From Cyanophora paradoxa (taxonomy: Eukaryota > Glaucocystophyceae > Cyanophorales > Cyanophoraceae), in the NCBI GenBank assembly GCA_004431415.1, contig QPMI01000032.1, positions 62,001-126,000 on the forward strand: DNA of 64,000 bases, in the 5' to 3' direction. Every line of letters begins with the position of its first letter. Position 1 is the stretch's first letter. Shown one piece after another: positions 33,701 to 44,634 of this stretch. Under the pieces are notes generated by a model that saw nothing but the letters and a program-made list of their open reading frames with translations, searched no databases and was not told the DNA's origin. A program made the position numbers and the translations under genes.

Positions 33701-36190
33701 CCACATCACCGATCAAATTTTTCAAATTTTCGATCGCTCTCCCCTGGGCGTCGCGCGAAAATCGAATTTCCCTCCAGGATCAATTCCGGTATTTATACCC
33801 CGGGGCTCGATCGCGAAACTCCAAAAAGTGGGACCCGGTCCCGCCCGGTCCCGCGACGAAAGCGCGCCAGGGACGCCCCAGAGCGGTCAGAATGACAACC
33901 AAGAGCGCGCGCACCGCTGCAAGCTCGATTTCGGCCGCCGCCGACGCTCCAGTCCGAAGACTCGGCCGAAATTTTGATCCTGCCGGTTCCGCCCGATCCC
34001 ACGGCGCGCGCATTCAATGCGTACTGGCGCGCATAGACATAGCAGGGCCTGCGCACTCCAGATATCCGCTTTTCGGAGCCGAAACAGTGCAGGAAGGTAC
34101 CCGACAGCAAAAATTCGATCCTCCACAGCCCCGGGCAACTTTCCGCGCGCCCACGCCGCGGCGCATGCGCGGAACGATAGTATAAGCATTTGAAATGTAG
34201 AAGATAACTTTCGCACGGTCTCTAAATGCGCCGGGCCGCGAGGGCCCAGCCGACCCCGAAAATTCGATCCTGGACGGACCTGCACATCTTTCCGCGCGCC
34301 GTCGCATCCCCACGCATGCCCATCGCTACAGTTGTCATTTGAGATCTAAACGAAGCCTTCCGCAACCTCTGTGGCCGCGACAGAGCACGTGAACCCAGCC
34401 GACGCCAAATTTTCGATCCTGGACAGGCCTGCACATATTTCCGCGCGCCCTCGCCTCCGCAGCCCTGGACATCGCTCCTGTATGCATCCTAGATTCTGTT
34501 TAAGCGATTGATAAGCTCTGCGCATGCGCCTCGCCGCGAGAACCTCGCCACTCCCTTCAACAATCTCCTCTCAATTTCGTCAGGCCCTCGAGCTCAACTA
34601 CACTGACAGCCAGCTGATTAGCAGCACCACTCCTCCCCTCATTTTATTCTCTCTCATGCAGCTGCAGCAATTCCCCTCATTACATAATTATATTCTCTCA
34701 GGACAGCTCCTCTAGATCTCAGGACAGCTACTCCCATAATTATATTCCCTCTCACCAGCCCTCCCCTCCCCTCTCCCTGCCCCGCCGACCCAGAGACAGC
34801 CGCGACGGGCCGCGATGAACAAGGGGGGGGGGAAGGGGGCAGCAGAGGCTTCGCCCGATGTTTGGGACCCGCAGGGGCCCAGGGCTTGTCGGAAATCCGG
34901 ATCGGCGAACGAAATTCCTGTTCTCTCTCTGTAATGTCCGTACCCCGTGTTCATCGTGGATCAATTCACGCACACACCTCGACAGTGACGTCACGCAATT
35001 TTCCATCGAGTTCTCTCATGGATCAAATCTCAGACTTGTACGCCGACATGTCCGGACGTCTCGAGGAATTCCGATCGTGGCTTCTCGAGGGAGACCGCTC
35101 TCCCATGGCCGTCGCGCGAATATCGAATTTCGGCTCTCCCGTGGGCGTCACGCGAAAATCGAATTTCTCTCGCGAACTAATCCCGGTATTTATACCCCGG
35201 TTCGATCGCGAAACTCCAAAAAGTGGGACCCGGTCCCGCCCGGTCCCGCGACGAAAGCGCGCCAGGAACGCCCCAGAGCGGTACAAAATGAGAGCCGACG
35301 GCGCGCGCACCGCTGCAAGCTCGATTTCGGGCGCCGCCGACACTGCAGTGCGAAGAGTCGGCGGAAACTTTGACCCAGCCGGTCCCGCCCGGTCCCGCGA
35401 CGCGCGCAATCGATGCATACTCACGCGCATAGACATAGCACGGCCTGCGCACTCCAGCGATCCGCTTTTCGGAGCCAGAACAGTGCAGGAAGGCACCCGG
35501 CGGCGAAAATTCGATCCTGCACAGGCCCGGACATCTTTCCGCGCGCCCACGCCGCGGCGCATGCGCGGAACAATAGTATAAGCATTTGAGATGTAGACAA
35601 ATCCTTCCGCGCGCTTTGCAGATGCGCCGGGCCGCGAGGACCCAGCCGACCCCAAGAATTCGATCCTTGACAAACCTGCCCATCTTTCCGCGCGCCCTCG
35701 CATCCTCACGCATGCCCATCCGTACAGTATTCATTTGAGAGCTTTTCCAAGCTTTGCGCAAGCTCTCTGGGGGCGAAAGAGCACAAGAACCCAGCCGACG
35801 CCAAATTTTCGATCCTGCACAGGCCTGAACATATTTCCGTGCGCCCTCGCCTCCGCAGCCCTCCACATTGATAGTATATATATCTGCATTCTAAGAGATT
35901 CGCAAGCTCTACGCATGTGCATGCGCCTGGCCGCGGGAACCTCGCTCCTCGAGCTCCCCTTCGAATTCATGATGAGGAGCTCGAGCGCTAGCTCGAGGTG
36001 AGACCTAGGGGGGAAATATATATATATTTCCCCCCTAGATCTCACCTAGAGCTCGAGCTTCACCGACCAATATATATATTCCCCCCTAGATGTCACCTCG
36101 AGCTCGAGCTCCACCGACCAATATATGGCGGCGATGAATAAGGTGGCGGCGGGCCCGGGGGGGGCTTCGAAAAAGCCCAACCTTTCGGAC
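30771..36190. repeat. Tandem array of four ~1.35-kb satellite units
   Basis: The marker ATGTTTGGGACCCGCAGGGG occurs near 32,131, 33,531 and 34,858, with a decayed form near 36,180. This gives periods of about 1400, 1327 and 1320 bases, and the first unit starts near 30,771. Units share, in order, a TCCGATTGGTCCGAGCGTC block (units 1-2), CGGTATTTATACCCCGGGG, CCAAAAAGTGGGACCCGGTC, three nested sub-repeats of about 150 bases beginning TTCGATCCTGGACAGGCCTG-like, and an AT-rich CTCCTCCCCTCATTATATTC zone. Open frames on the minus strand recur in each unit because the DNA recurs. They lack a consistent start and carry frame changes between copies, so I treat the array as non-coding. Confidence 0.85.
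35985..36125. repeat. Large palindrome and 55-bp direct repeat
   Basis: A palindrome is centred near 36,021 (arms CTCACCTAG...CCCCCCTAGATCTCACC against the mirrored left arm GGTGAGACCTAGGGGGG) around a run of AT. The right arm is then repeated in direct orientation (CCCCCCTAGATGTCACC, CACCGACCAATATAT). Confidence 0.8.
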
Positions 36191-36239
36191 ACGCAAGCTT
36201 AAGGGCCCACGGCTTATATATTTATTCAGTTAGGCCCGG

Positions 36240-36830
36240 CTCGGCGGTGTACATGTACATGTAGAGGCGCGGCGAGGGGCTGCGAGGGCCTGGGGCAGAA
36301 GCGCGGCGCGCAGCCGCCGGCCGCCCTGGCTGCCGGGCTCACCGGGCGGAGCGCAGCCTCGGAGCACGGCGGCCTGGCAGCATGACTTGGTGGACGGGGC
36401 GGGGGCTTGCGCAATTGCCGGGCGGAGCGGAGGCGCGCGGGGCAGCCGCCGGGCGCCGTGACTCGCCGGGTGGGGCGCAGCCTCGGAACACGGCGGCCTG
36501 GCGGCGTGGCTCAGCGGCTTGGTGGACGGAGCCGAGGCGGAGCGGAAACGCGCGGGGCAGCCGCCGGGCGCCGTGGCTCGCCGGGTGGGGCGCAGCCTCA
36601 GGGGCGGCGGCACGGCTCGCCGGGCGGAGCGGAGGCGCGCGGGGCCCGGGGCAGCCGCCGGGCGCCGTGGCTCGCCGAGTGGCCATGGGGCGCAGCCTCG
36701 GAGCGCGGTGCCGGCGGCCTGGCGGCGTGCCACGGTGGCTCAGGCCGCTCAGCGGCTTGGTGGACGGAGCCGAGGCCCCACGGGCGGCGGCGAGGCTCTC
36801 ACTGAGTCAGGGCGGGGCAGAGGCATGCAG
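36240..36830. repeat. GC-rich imperfect tandem repeat
   Basis: Units of roughly 100-115 bases share CGCGCGGGGCAGCCGCCGGG, CGCCGTGGCTCGCCG and GGGGCGCAGCCTCGG. At least three units are visible. Both strands are open in several frames because of composition, and no domain is present. Confidence 0.7.
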
Positions 36831-37194
36831 GGTGGCGCCGGCAGCTCGCGGGGGGGCTCAGCCATGGCAGAGCAGAGGAGGCCCGGCACGGATCCGGAGG
36901 CGGCGGATCCGGAGCAGCGTGCAGCCTACGGTGCAGGGCCAGGCCTAGGTCTACGCCTACCGAGCGCTGCAGCTGCCCGCTAAGCCTCATTGACGCTAAG
37001 ACAGACAGGGAGGCTGAGGGAGCAGGCATGCATTGGCAGGGCTTACCACACGTGAGTGTGGGCTTGTTATGAGCATCTTTTCATTAAAGTAAAAGGATGG
37101 ATGACGAATGGTCTACAGCTTCTCAGTATGAAAAAGAAAAATATGTGTCCTTGAAATCTAAACTCCGATAAAATCTGAGCGCTTAGAAATTCCC

Positions 37195-40100
37195 TCACGC
37201 CGAGGGGCTTGTCACGCGGCCTTGCGTGCGGGCGGCGCGCTGGTGGTACTCGTGGAGGAGAGCCGCCAGCCTGCGAACGCGCCACCGGCATCGCCCCCTC
37301 AGATGCAGCCCAGCCGGGTGGGGGGGGGGGGGGGGGGGGGGAAGGGACGGGGGGGGGAGAGGGGGAGAGGGAATTGAGGGGGGGAGGCGGGGGGGCGGGA
37401 GGAAAAGGGACGGGGGCGAGAGGGGGAGAGGGAATTGAGGGGGGGAGGGGCCCGGGGGGCGGGGGCGGGGGGGGGGGGGGGGTGGAAGGGACGGGGGGGG
37501 AGGGGGGAGAGGGAATTGAGGGGGGGGAGGGGGGGGCGGGCGCACTGCCCGGGGTCCTCCCTCAGGGCCCGGTGCGCCTCTACCAGAGACTCCAACTGAG
37601 GCGCCCGGGTCAGCGCTAAAGAAGGCAGGCTCAATAATAAAGGAGTCAAGTTAGAAGGCAGGCTCAATAAAGGAGTCAAGTTGAAGAAGGCAAGCGCAAT
37701 TAAGGAGTCAAGTTCAAAGCTTAATTTCAATTAAAGAAAGCGAAGGTGGGCTCGCCTTCGCCTTGGTCGCGGCGTGCTCGTTCCGCTCGCTCTTCAGCTC
37801 GCTCTCCTGCGCGCCCGGTCAGAAATCAAGCAGCGATGCAATATAAAGAAGCCCGGGAAAGAGATGGAAAGATGGATATAAAGAAATCAAGTGATGGATG
37901 GATGATGGAAAGATGGAAAGATACAAATCAAACAGAGATGTCATATAAAGAAATCAAGCAGAGATGCAATATAAAGAAGCCCGGGGCGCGGCGCGCGCCT
38001 TGGCGGCGATCTCCGCGTCCTTGTCCGCGATGGCGGCGCTCAGCCTCGCCGCCTCCGCCTCGCTCTCCTCCAGAGCAGAAGCCTGCGCGGGCGCACCCCG
38101 AAGACGCTCGAGTTCATGGATTTGAGGGGCTGGGGCCCGGCCCGGCCCGGCCCGGCCCGGCCCGGGGTATCTTATCCTGCCTTTTCGGCGATTTCCTCGT
38201 CCTTGGCGGCGAGCTCCGCGTCCTTGTCGGCTAGCTGCGTGCCCTTGGCGGCGACGTCCGCCCGCAGCTCCTCGGCCTCCGCCGCGCTCGCCTCGAGGCG
38301 CGAGGCCTGCGCGACGTCGACCCGGATCAGTTCCCGGTCGGAGAGGGGCCGGCCGCCCGAGGCGGCGGCCCAGCGCTAGCGCTAACGCGCCTTGTCGGCG
38401 AGCTCCTCCTCCTTGGCGGATAGCTGGGCCCGCAGCGCGCTCTCCTGCGCGCGGGCCGGATCAGTTCCCGGTCGGAGAGGGCGGAGAGGGGCCGCCCGAT
38501 CATATGAGGCGGAGGCGGCGGCCCAGCGAGCGCGCGCGCCTTGTCGGCGAGCTCCTTCTCCTTGGCGGCGAGCTCCTTCTCCTTGGCGGCGAGCTCCGCG
38601 TCCTTGGCGGCGAGCTCCTTCTCCTTGGCGGCGAGCTCCGCGTCCTTGGCGGCGAGCTCCTTCTCCTTGGCGGCGAGCTCCGCGTCCTTGGCGGCGAGCT
38701 CCTTCTCCTTGGCGGCGAGCTGCGCGTCCTTGGCGGCGAGCTCCTTCTCCTTGGCGGCGAGCTCCGCGTCCTTGGCGGCGAGCTCCTTCTCCTTGGCGGC
38801 GAGCTCCGCGTCCTTGGCGGCGAGCTCCTTCTCCTTGGCGGCGAGCTCCGCGTCCTTGGCGGCGAGCTCCTTCTCCTTGGCGGCGAGCTCCGCGTCCTTG
38901 GCGGCGAGCTCCTTCTCCTTGGCGGCGAGCTCCGCGTCCTTGGCGGCGAGCTCCTTCTCCTTGGCGGCGAGCTGCGCCCGCAGCGTGCTCTCCTGCGGGC
39001 TCGATCAGAAGAGCAACGAGATACTAATATATAAAGAGGGCGGAGGCTAAGGCCCAGCGCGCCTTGTCGACGATTTCCTTGTCCTTGGCGGCGATTTCGT
39101 TGTGCTTGGCGGCGATTTCCTTGTGCTTGGCGGCGAGCTCCGCGTCCTTGGCGGCGAGCTGGGCCCGCAGCCTCGCCACCAGCGCCGCGCTCTCCTCCAG
39201 ACCGGAGGCCTGCGCGCCACGTACCCCGTACCCCGGTCAGCACTTCGGAGGGAGGTTGCTGTACCCCTCCCCACGCCCCCCTCAAAAAGATTAGCGCACG
39301 AGCTGGCTCTTGTCCGCCTGGAGCTGCCTGTTCTGCGCCGCGCTCTCCTCCAGGCTGGAGGCCTGCGCGCCCCGCGGCCGCGCGCGTACCCCCGGTCAGC
39401 ATCTGGAGGGAGGCCGTACCCCCCAAAAAGGACGAGAAAAGCGCACGAGCTCCGCCTTGTCCGCCCGCAGCTGCTCGTTCAGCGCCTCGAGCGACCTGCA
39501 CTGACCCTCCAGCCGCCCGCTGCTCGCCTCCAGCTGCCGCACGCCGCCCTCCAGACGGGCCTGCTCCGCCTCCAGCCGCCCATTCTGCCGCTCGAGCTGT
39601 TCGTTCAGCTGCTGCAGCTGGCGCTTGTCGGCGTGGAGCTGCTTCCCGGCCTCCCGCAGCTCACACAGGGCCGACTCTGCAAGCTGAGCTCTCTCCCCCA
39701 GCCGCCCGTTGAGCTCCCGCAGCCGATCCGCCTCCTGCTTTTCCTGCTCGAGGCTGTCCTCCAGCCGCCCCTTCTGCTCCCGGAGCCGCCCGAATGCGGC
39801 CGTCTTCGCGACGAGCCGTATCCTCGAGAGGAGCCCCGCGTTCCGGAGCCGCTCCTTGTCCGCCTGGAGCTGCTCGACCCGCCCCTGCAGCTGACCGTTC
39901 TCCCACTCGAGGGGCGCCCACTGCGCCGCCCGAGTCGGGAGGGGGCGCGGGCGGGGAGCTCGAGGGGGCCCCGGCCCGGCCCGGCTTTGAGCGCACCGGG
40001 TCGGACTCGAAGGGGCCTTCGGGCGCAGCGCCGGCCTCCTCCGCCTCCTCCGAGGCGGGGGGCGCCGCGGGGGCGCCCTCCTGCCGAGTCTGCCTGTCAG

Positions 40101-40782
40101 GGCAGGCGTGGGCGCGTCGTGTGAAAGCGTCGGGCGGAGGCACCTGCGTCGTCGTCGTCGTCGTGGGGTCGGGCCAGGCCGCGGGGGCGGCGTCGACGTC
40201 CTCGTCGACGTGGGGCGAGGCCGGCCGGCCCTCGTCGAATCCGCCGAAGTCCGGCGCCTGCACGAGCGTGGGCGAGGGCGGGGGGTTGGGCGGGAGGCGG
40301 GAGGGGGGTACACGCGCACCTCGAGATCGCCGCCGGTCCCCTCGAGGGCAGCAGGTGGGGGGTGGGCCCCCGTCGGCTCGGCTAGCGCTTCCTGCATGGG
40401 CGTCAGAGCTCTGTGCGAAGGTAGCAGCAGGTTCCAGGCTCCCGGGCAGGGCGGGGCCCGAACCTGCTGATCATGAGCCGGGGGCTGCCCCGGACCCGTG
40501 CAAAGGCGCTTGCGGCCCGACTGGCGGGGCCCGGCGCTCGCCGAGCGGCCGCGGCCGCGCTCGATGGCGCTCGCCGAGCGGCCGCGCCCGGCTGCGGCCC
40601 GCCCGGCTCCCCGGCCGCGGCCCCGCCCGCGCCCGCGCCCACGCCCGCGCCCGCGCCCGCGCCCGCCGCTCCGCCCGCGGCCTACGGCAGACCGGAGGGG
40701 CTCGGCGCTCGCCGACCGACCGCGCTTCGGAACGCGCCTCGCGGCCGTCGCCGAGGCCGACCGGCCCGCAGCCCGCCCGAGT

Positions 40783-40818
<36 letters not shown>

Positions 40819-43586
40819 GACAGCTCGGGACCCGCCGAGCGGCCGCGCTTCTGGCTGCGCCGCGGCGCCGGCGCCTCCCGGGCTGCGGCGGGCTGGGCGG
40901 CGCTGCCCGCCGGCGCCCCCGCCTCCTCCTCCGCCGGTTGCTGCTCCGGGCGGGAAGCCGGCTGCTGCAGCCGCGGCGCCGGCTGCTGCAGCTGCGGCTG
41001 CTGCGCCGCGCGCCTCAGGACGAAGTCTTCGAGGCGCTGCTCGACCAGGCGGGGGGGCGCCGCGTTGGCGTTGGACGTGACGGGCTGGATGGAGCGCAGC
41101 GCCGGGAAGAGGGGCCCCGCCGCCGCCCGACCGCACGCCTCGGCCTGCGGCGCTTCTCAGACGGGTACATCATTTCAGGGAGCGCAAATTAGAGCCGCGC
41201 ACCAGGGCGGCGTAGCAGGCGGGGGAGGCCTCGAGGGTCAGGGCCTCGAGGCGGGGCAGGCGCCCGAGGGCGCGCCAGTCCGCCGCGCTCGGCTCCGGCC
41301 GCACGCCGAGGAGCGAGAGGGCGCGCAGCTGCGCGCAGGGCCGCAGGAGCGCCGGGAGCCCCGAGGCCGCCGCGTCCTCCGGGCAGAAGGGCTGCTCCGG
41401 GCCGCGGCCGCGGCCGTCGCGGCGGCCTTCTTCGGGGCCGGCGGGAGAGCTTTGGGGAGGGCGAAGGGCGCCTCGGCGAGACCCTCCAGGGTCAGCTCGC
41501 GGAGGGATCCCGCGCAGGCCGAGACGGCGAGGCGGAGGGCGGCCCGCGCGGCGCGCTCGCCGGCGGCGCTGGACGTGAAGTCGGGGAGCTGCGGGTGCCA
41601 GTGGCGTAGCCGCGCCAGGTGCAGCTGCCGGAGCGCGCGCCGCGCGGCCGCCGCGCTCAGCAGCCTCGCGAGCGAGTCGAATCTGCTCGCGCAAACAAGT
41701 GAGGGCGGGACGCGCCGCGCCGCGCGGCGCATCGCGGCGTGACTCACGTTATGTCGCAGTCCTCGAGGATCAGGCATCGCAGGGGCCGCTCGGCGTCTCC
41801 GATCAGCTTTTTGATCGCCTCCACCGCCGCCGCGTCGAGGGCGAAGAAGCGCAGCTCGAGGCGGCGCGGGCGGCAGCGGAGGCCTAGGGCGCTCGTGAGG
41901 AACGCGCTCCACGCTTTGGCCGAGTGCTCGAGCTTGATGTGGTTCTCCATGGGCAGGCCCCGGTCCCGCTTGGACGCGAAGAGGGAGCGGGCGGGGGCGA
42001 GGGCGCCGCCCACGAGGGCCCCCAGGCGCGCCAGGAACCCGGGGGCCGGGGCCGGGGCCCCGGTCCCTTTCTTGGACTTCCAGCACTCCTCCCGCAGGCC
42101 CAGCTGCCGGGACGACGCCCGTGAGGCGCCGGCGCCGGCGCGAGGGGGGGGGGGTACACGAACATCCAGGTGGACGTCGAGGAGACGCGCGCCCCCCGCG
42201 GCCTCGGCCGCGCCCGCCTCCCGCTCGATTTCGCTCAGCTTCTCTGCTTTGAGCTGCGGCCGCGAATTAGTCGAGGCGGGAGAGAGGGCGAGCGGGATGG
42301 GTACAGCACCCTCTTAAGGTTCGACAGGGGGACGGGCTTCGCGCTGCGGCCGAGGCCGGACGAGTCGAGGTCGAGGACTGGGGGGAGGGACACGAGGGGG
42401 CGTCAGTCAAGAGAGGGGCGGGGTCCGGACTCTAGGCCCCAGCAGACTGGCTAGGTCCTAGGTCCTAAGAGGGGCGGGGCCTGGACCCTCGCGGGCTCCC
42501 GAGGGGGCGGGGCGGAGCGGGGCGTGGCGGGGCGGGGCGTGGCGGGGAGCGGGCACACTGAACGAGCGGCGCTGGCCGGGATCCTAGGTCCTAACTTCAT
42601 TAGTTGTATGGATGTGCTAATGCAAATCTTTCTCGGGATCCTAGGTCCTAGGTTCTAAGGTCCTAGGTCCTAAGAGGGGCGGGGCCCGGGCCCTCGCTAA
42701 GCCCTAGGTCCAGCGGGCGGGGCCCGAAGAACATGCGGGAGGCAGGGAGCGGGGCGGGGCGGGGGGTACGCACTGAGGGAGCGGCGCTGGCCGGGGGCCC
42801 CCCGGAGGCCCTCCGCGAGCCGCCCGCCCCACTCCGCCGCGGGCACCTCGCCCTGCCCGTAGCAGCCGTCGGCGTCGTCCTCCTCCTCCTCGCCCTCCTC
42901 CTCCTCCTCGTCGTCGCCCTGGGCGGCGGGCGCGGCGAGCGAGCCGCCACCGCCCGTCGTCGCGGCGCCAGACGAGCTGCCGCTGCTGCTGCTGCCGCTG
43001 CCGAAGACGCTCGGCGAGCCGCTCCTCTCCTCCTCCTCCTCCTCCTCGCCCATCGCCGCGGGACCGCCAGGCGAGCCGCTGCTGCTGCTGCTGCCGCCGA
43101 AGCCCCCCGCCGCCCCCGGCTGCTGCTGGCCGGCCGCCCCCGCTTCCTCCTCCTCTCCGCCCAGCTCCGCATCGCCCTCCTCCTCCTCGCCCCTCTCATC
43201 CGCATCCATCGCCGCGTCCAGCGAGGGACTGAACGCCACTCCGAAGTCCTCTTCGAGCTCCGCCTCCTCCGTCGGGCGCGGGCAGCTCTCCATCATCGCC
43301 CCCTTGGGCGACGGGCTCGGCGTCTCCTCCGCGTCGAACCCCTTCACGGCTGCGGGGGGGGCCGTCGGGGGGGTACAGGGCGAGCGGGGGCCAGGGGCTC
43401 GCGTACCCCCCGGGGTGGCGTCCCGCCCGGAGATCTCAAGGGCATCGAAGCCAGGGCCCAGCCTGGGCGCCGGTCAGGTTGGGGGGTTGGGGGGTTGGGG
43501 GGAGGAGGGGGGGGTAGGGGGAAGGTGGTCGGGGGGGTACAGGGACGGACGGACCTGGCGGGGGTGCTGTCGATAAGCATATCCAT
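37195..43586 (-). CDS. LRR - RG-rich - coiled-coil protein, large multi-exon gene
   Basis: The model starts at ATG 43586 (MDMLIDSTPAR), then in phase RLGPGFDALEISGRDATP, VKGFDAEETPSPSPKG and a Glu/Ser-rich acidic exon (to about 42,770). Leucine-rich repeats follow at 42.4-41.2 kb: RRLELRFFALDAAAVEAI, RPLRCLILEDCDI, LRQLHLARLRHW, SLRELTLEGLAEA, QLRALSLLGVRPE and RLEALTLEASPACYAAL. A 61-nt intron joins LAEACGRAAAGPLFPALRSI, then Gln-rich and Arg-Gly tracts. The coiled coil spans 40.4-37.2 kb (LEWENGQLQGRVEQLQADKE ...), with several exons of the same pattern and a 42-bp minisatellite. It ends ALLHEYHQRAARTQ...PSA at 37195. A frame closes at 40,403 only 5 bases before ATG 40,397, but an acceptor (CGCACAG, 40,409) allows read-through splicing, so one gene is favoured; two genes remain possible. 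A scaffold role is inferred. Confidence 0.58.
38547..38985. repeat. 42-bp coding minisatellite
   Basis: About ten copies of a 42-base unit (plus strand GCGAGCTCCTTCTCCTTGGC, then GGCGAGCTCCGCGTCCTTGG). On the coding minus strand each unit encodes AAKEKELAAKDAEL, exactly two heptads, so copy-number change lengthens the coiled coil without breaking frame or register. One unit carries a single substitution (CTGCGCGTCC). Confidence 0.92.
42440..42770. repeat. Intronic duplication in the LRR gene
   Basis: CCTAGGTCCTAAGAGGGGCG occurs at about 42,452 and 42,662, and GAGCGGCGCTGGCCGGG at about 42,565 and 42,779. A stretch of roughly 210 bases, including the end of the acidic exon, was duplicated in tandem. 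The inner copy lies in the intron. Confidence 0.6.
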
Positions 43587-44634
43587 GTGTGAGGCTCGCT
43601 CCTGCGCGAGGGGTGGTGAGCGAGTGGTAGGGGGGTACAGGTTTGAGCGAGTGGTAGGGGGGTACAGGTTTGGGGCCCGGGGTACAGGCGTGACAGCCAA
43701 AGGTAGAAGAAGGAAGAAGACCTAGGAGAACGCACAGGGAACGTGCCGAGGAGGCCTAATAGGACGGTAGGGGGCTACGGGTTTCGACCCCGGGGTACAG
43801 CTAACTTGCAAGAGAGGGCGATGGTGAGGCGTGTAGCGCTAGCGACGCTGGACGAGGGAAGTAGGAGAGAGATTCTAAAGAGCGCTCCATAGGGCGGGGA
43901 CGCCCCGGGTCCGGCCTGGCAGGTCCTAAGCCGCACGGGAAGTACCAGGTCCGACGGCTATCGCTCGCGAGGGCCGGCCGAGCGGCGCGCGGATCTCTAG
44001 CACGGGTTTGAACGTCTAAACGCGCGGCGAAGGTTCTCGTGCTCACAGGCGGCGCGGCGATGCGAGGGCGCACCGAATGACGCCGACGGACGCACGACGC
44101 CCGGCGGTCCCGATGCGACGCCCTCCGACGGAGCGGATCTGCGCGCGAATGAGCGTCAGCAATGCTTCCGTACATGCGAGTCCCCGCGGCGTCCGGCCTG
44201 GCTGCCGCCGCATTGCACTGCCCTTCCATCCCTTTTGAAAAGAGCGCCCTAGGCTCGGCCAGCCCGGCGACGGAGAATCGCGGACATACTTCTAGAGCTT
44301 TCAGAGCGACTTGCTTGCGCTTTGCGGCGCGCCGCGCGCGCCCCGGGCGGGCGCGGGCCGCCAGAGCATCTTGCGGGCACCGGGGAGACCGGCGAGCGCC
44401 CAGCGCTAGCGCAACGAACATTCATTGCGTACCTGTTACGTGCGCAGCGGCGACGGGGCCGGGACGGGCCGGACGCCGGCGCCTTCGAAAATGTTCAGGC
44501 GGGTACGTCCCACTTCGTTCGCAACGAAAACCCTGTGAGCGCTCGCCGCTCAGGGCTAGCTGGCGCCAGCAGCGACTCTGCCCGAGATCGATACCATCAG
44601 CCGGTCGCATCCTGCGGCCTCGAGCCCCAGGGCG
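43587..44634. other. Divergent intergenic region
   Basis: It lies between the starts of the LRR gene (-) and the kinase gene (+), so it should hold both promoters. Frames in it overlap on both strands without domain signal. No clear TATA box. Confidence 0.4.

Noticed and set aside
30771..36190. A repeated family of ~130-230 residue proteins on the minus strand
   Set aside because: The frames recur only because the DNA recurs, they switch frame between units, and none shows a domain or consistent start.
38547..38985. CRISPR-like regular repeats
   Set aside because: The 42-bp units are back to back with no unique spacers, and they encode perfect heptads in the frame of a coiled-coil gene.
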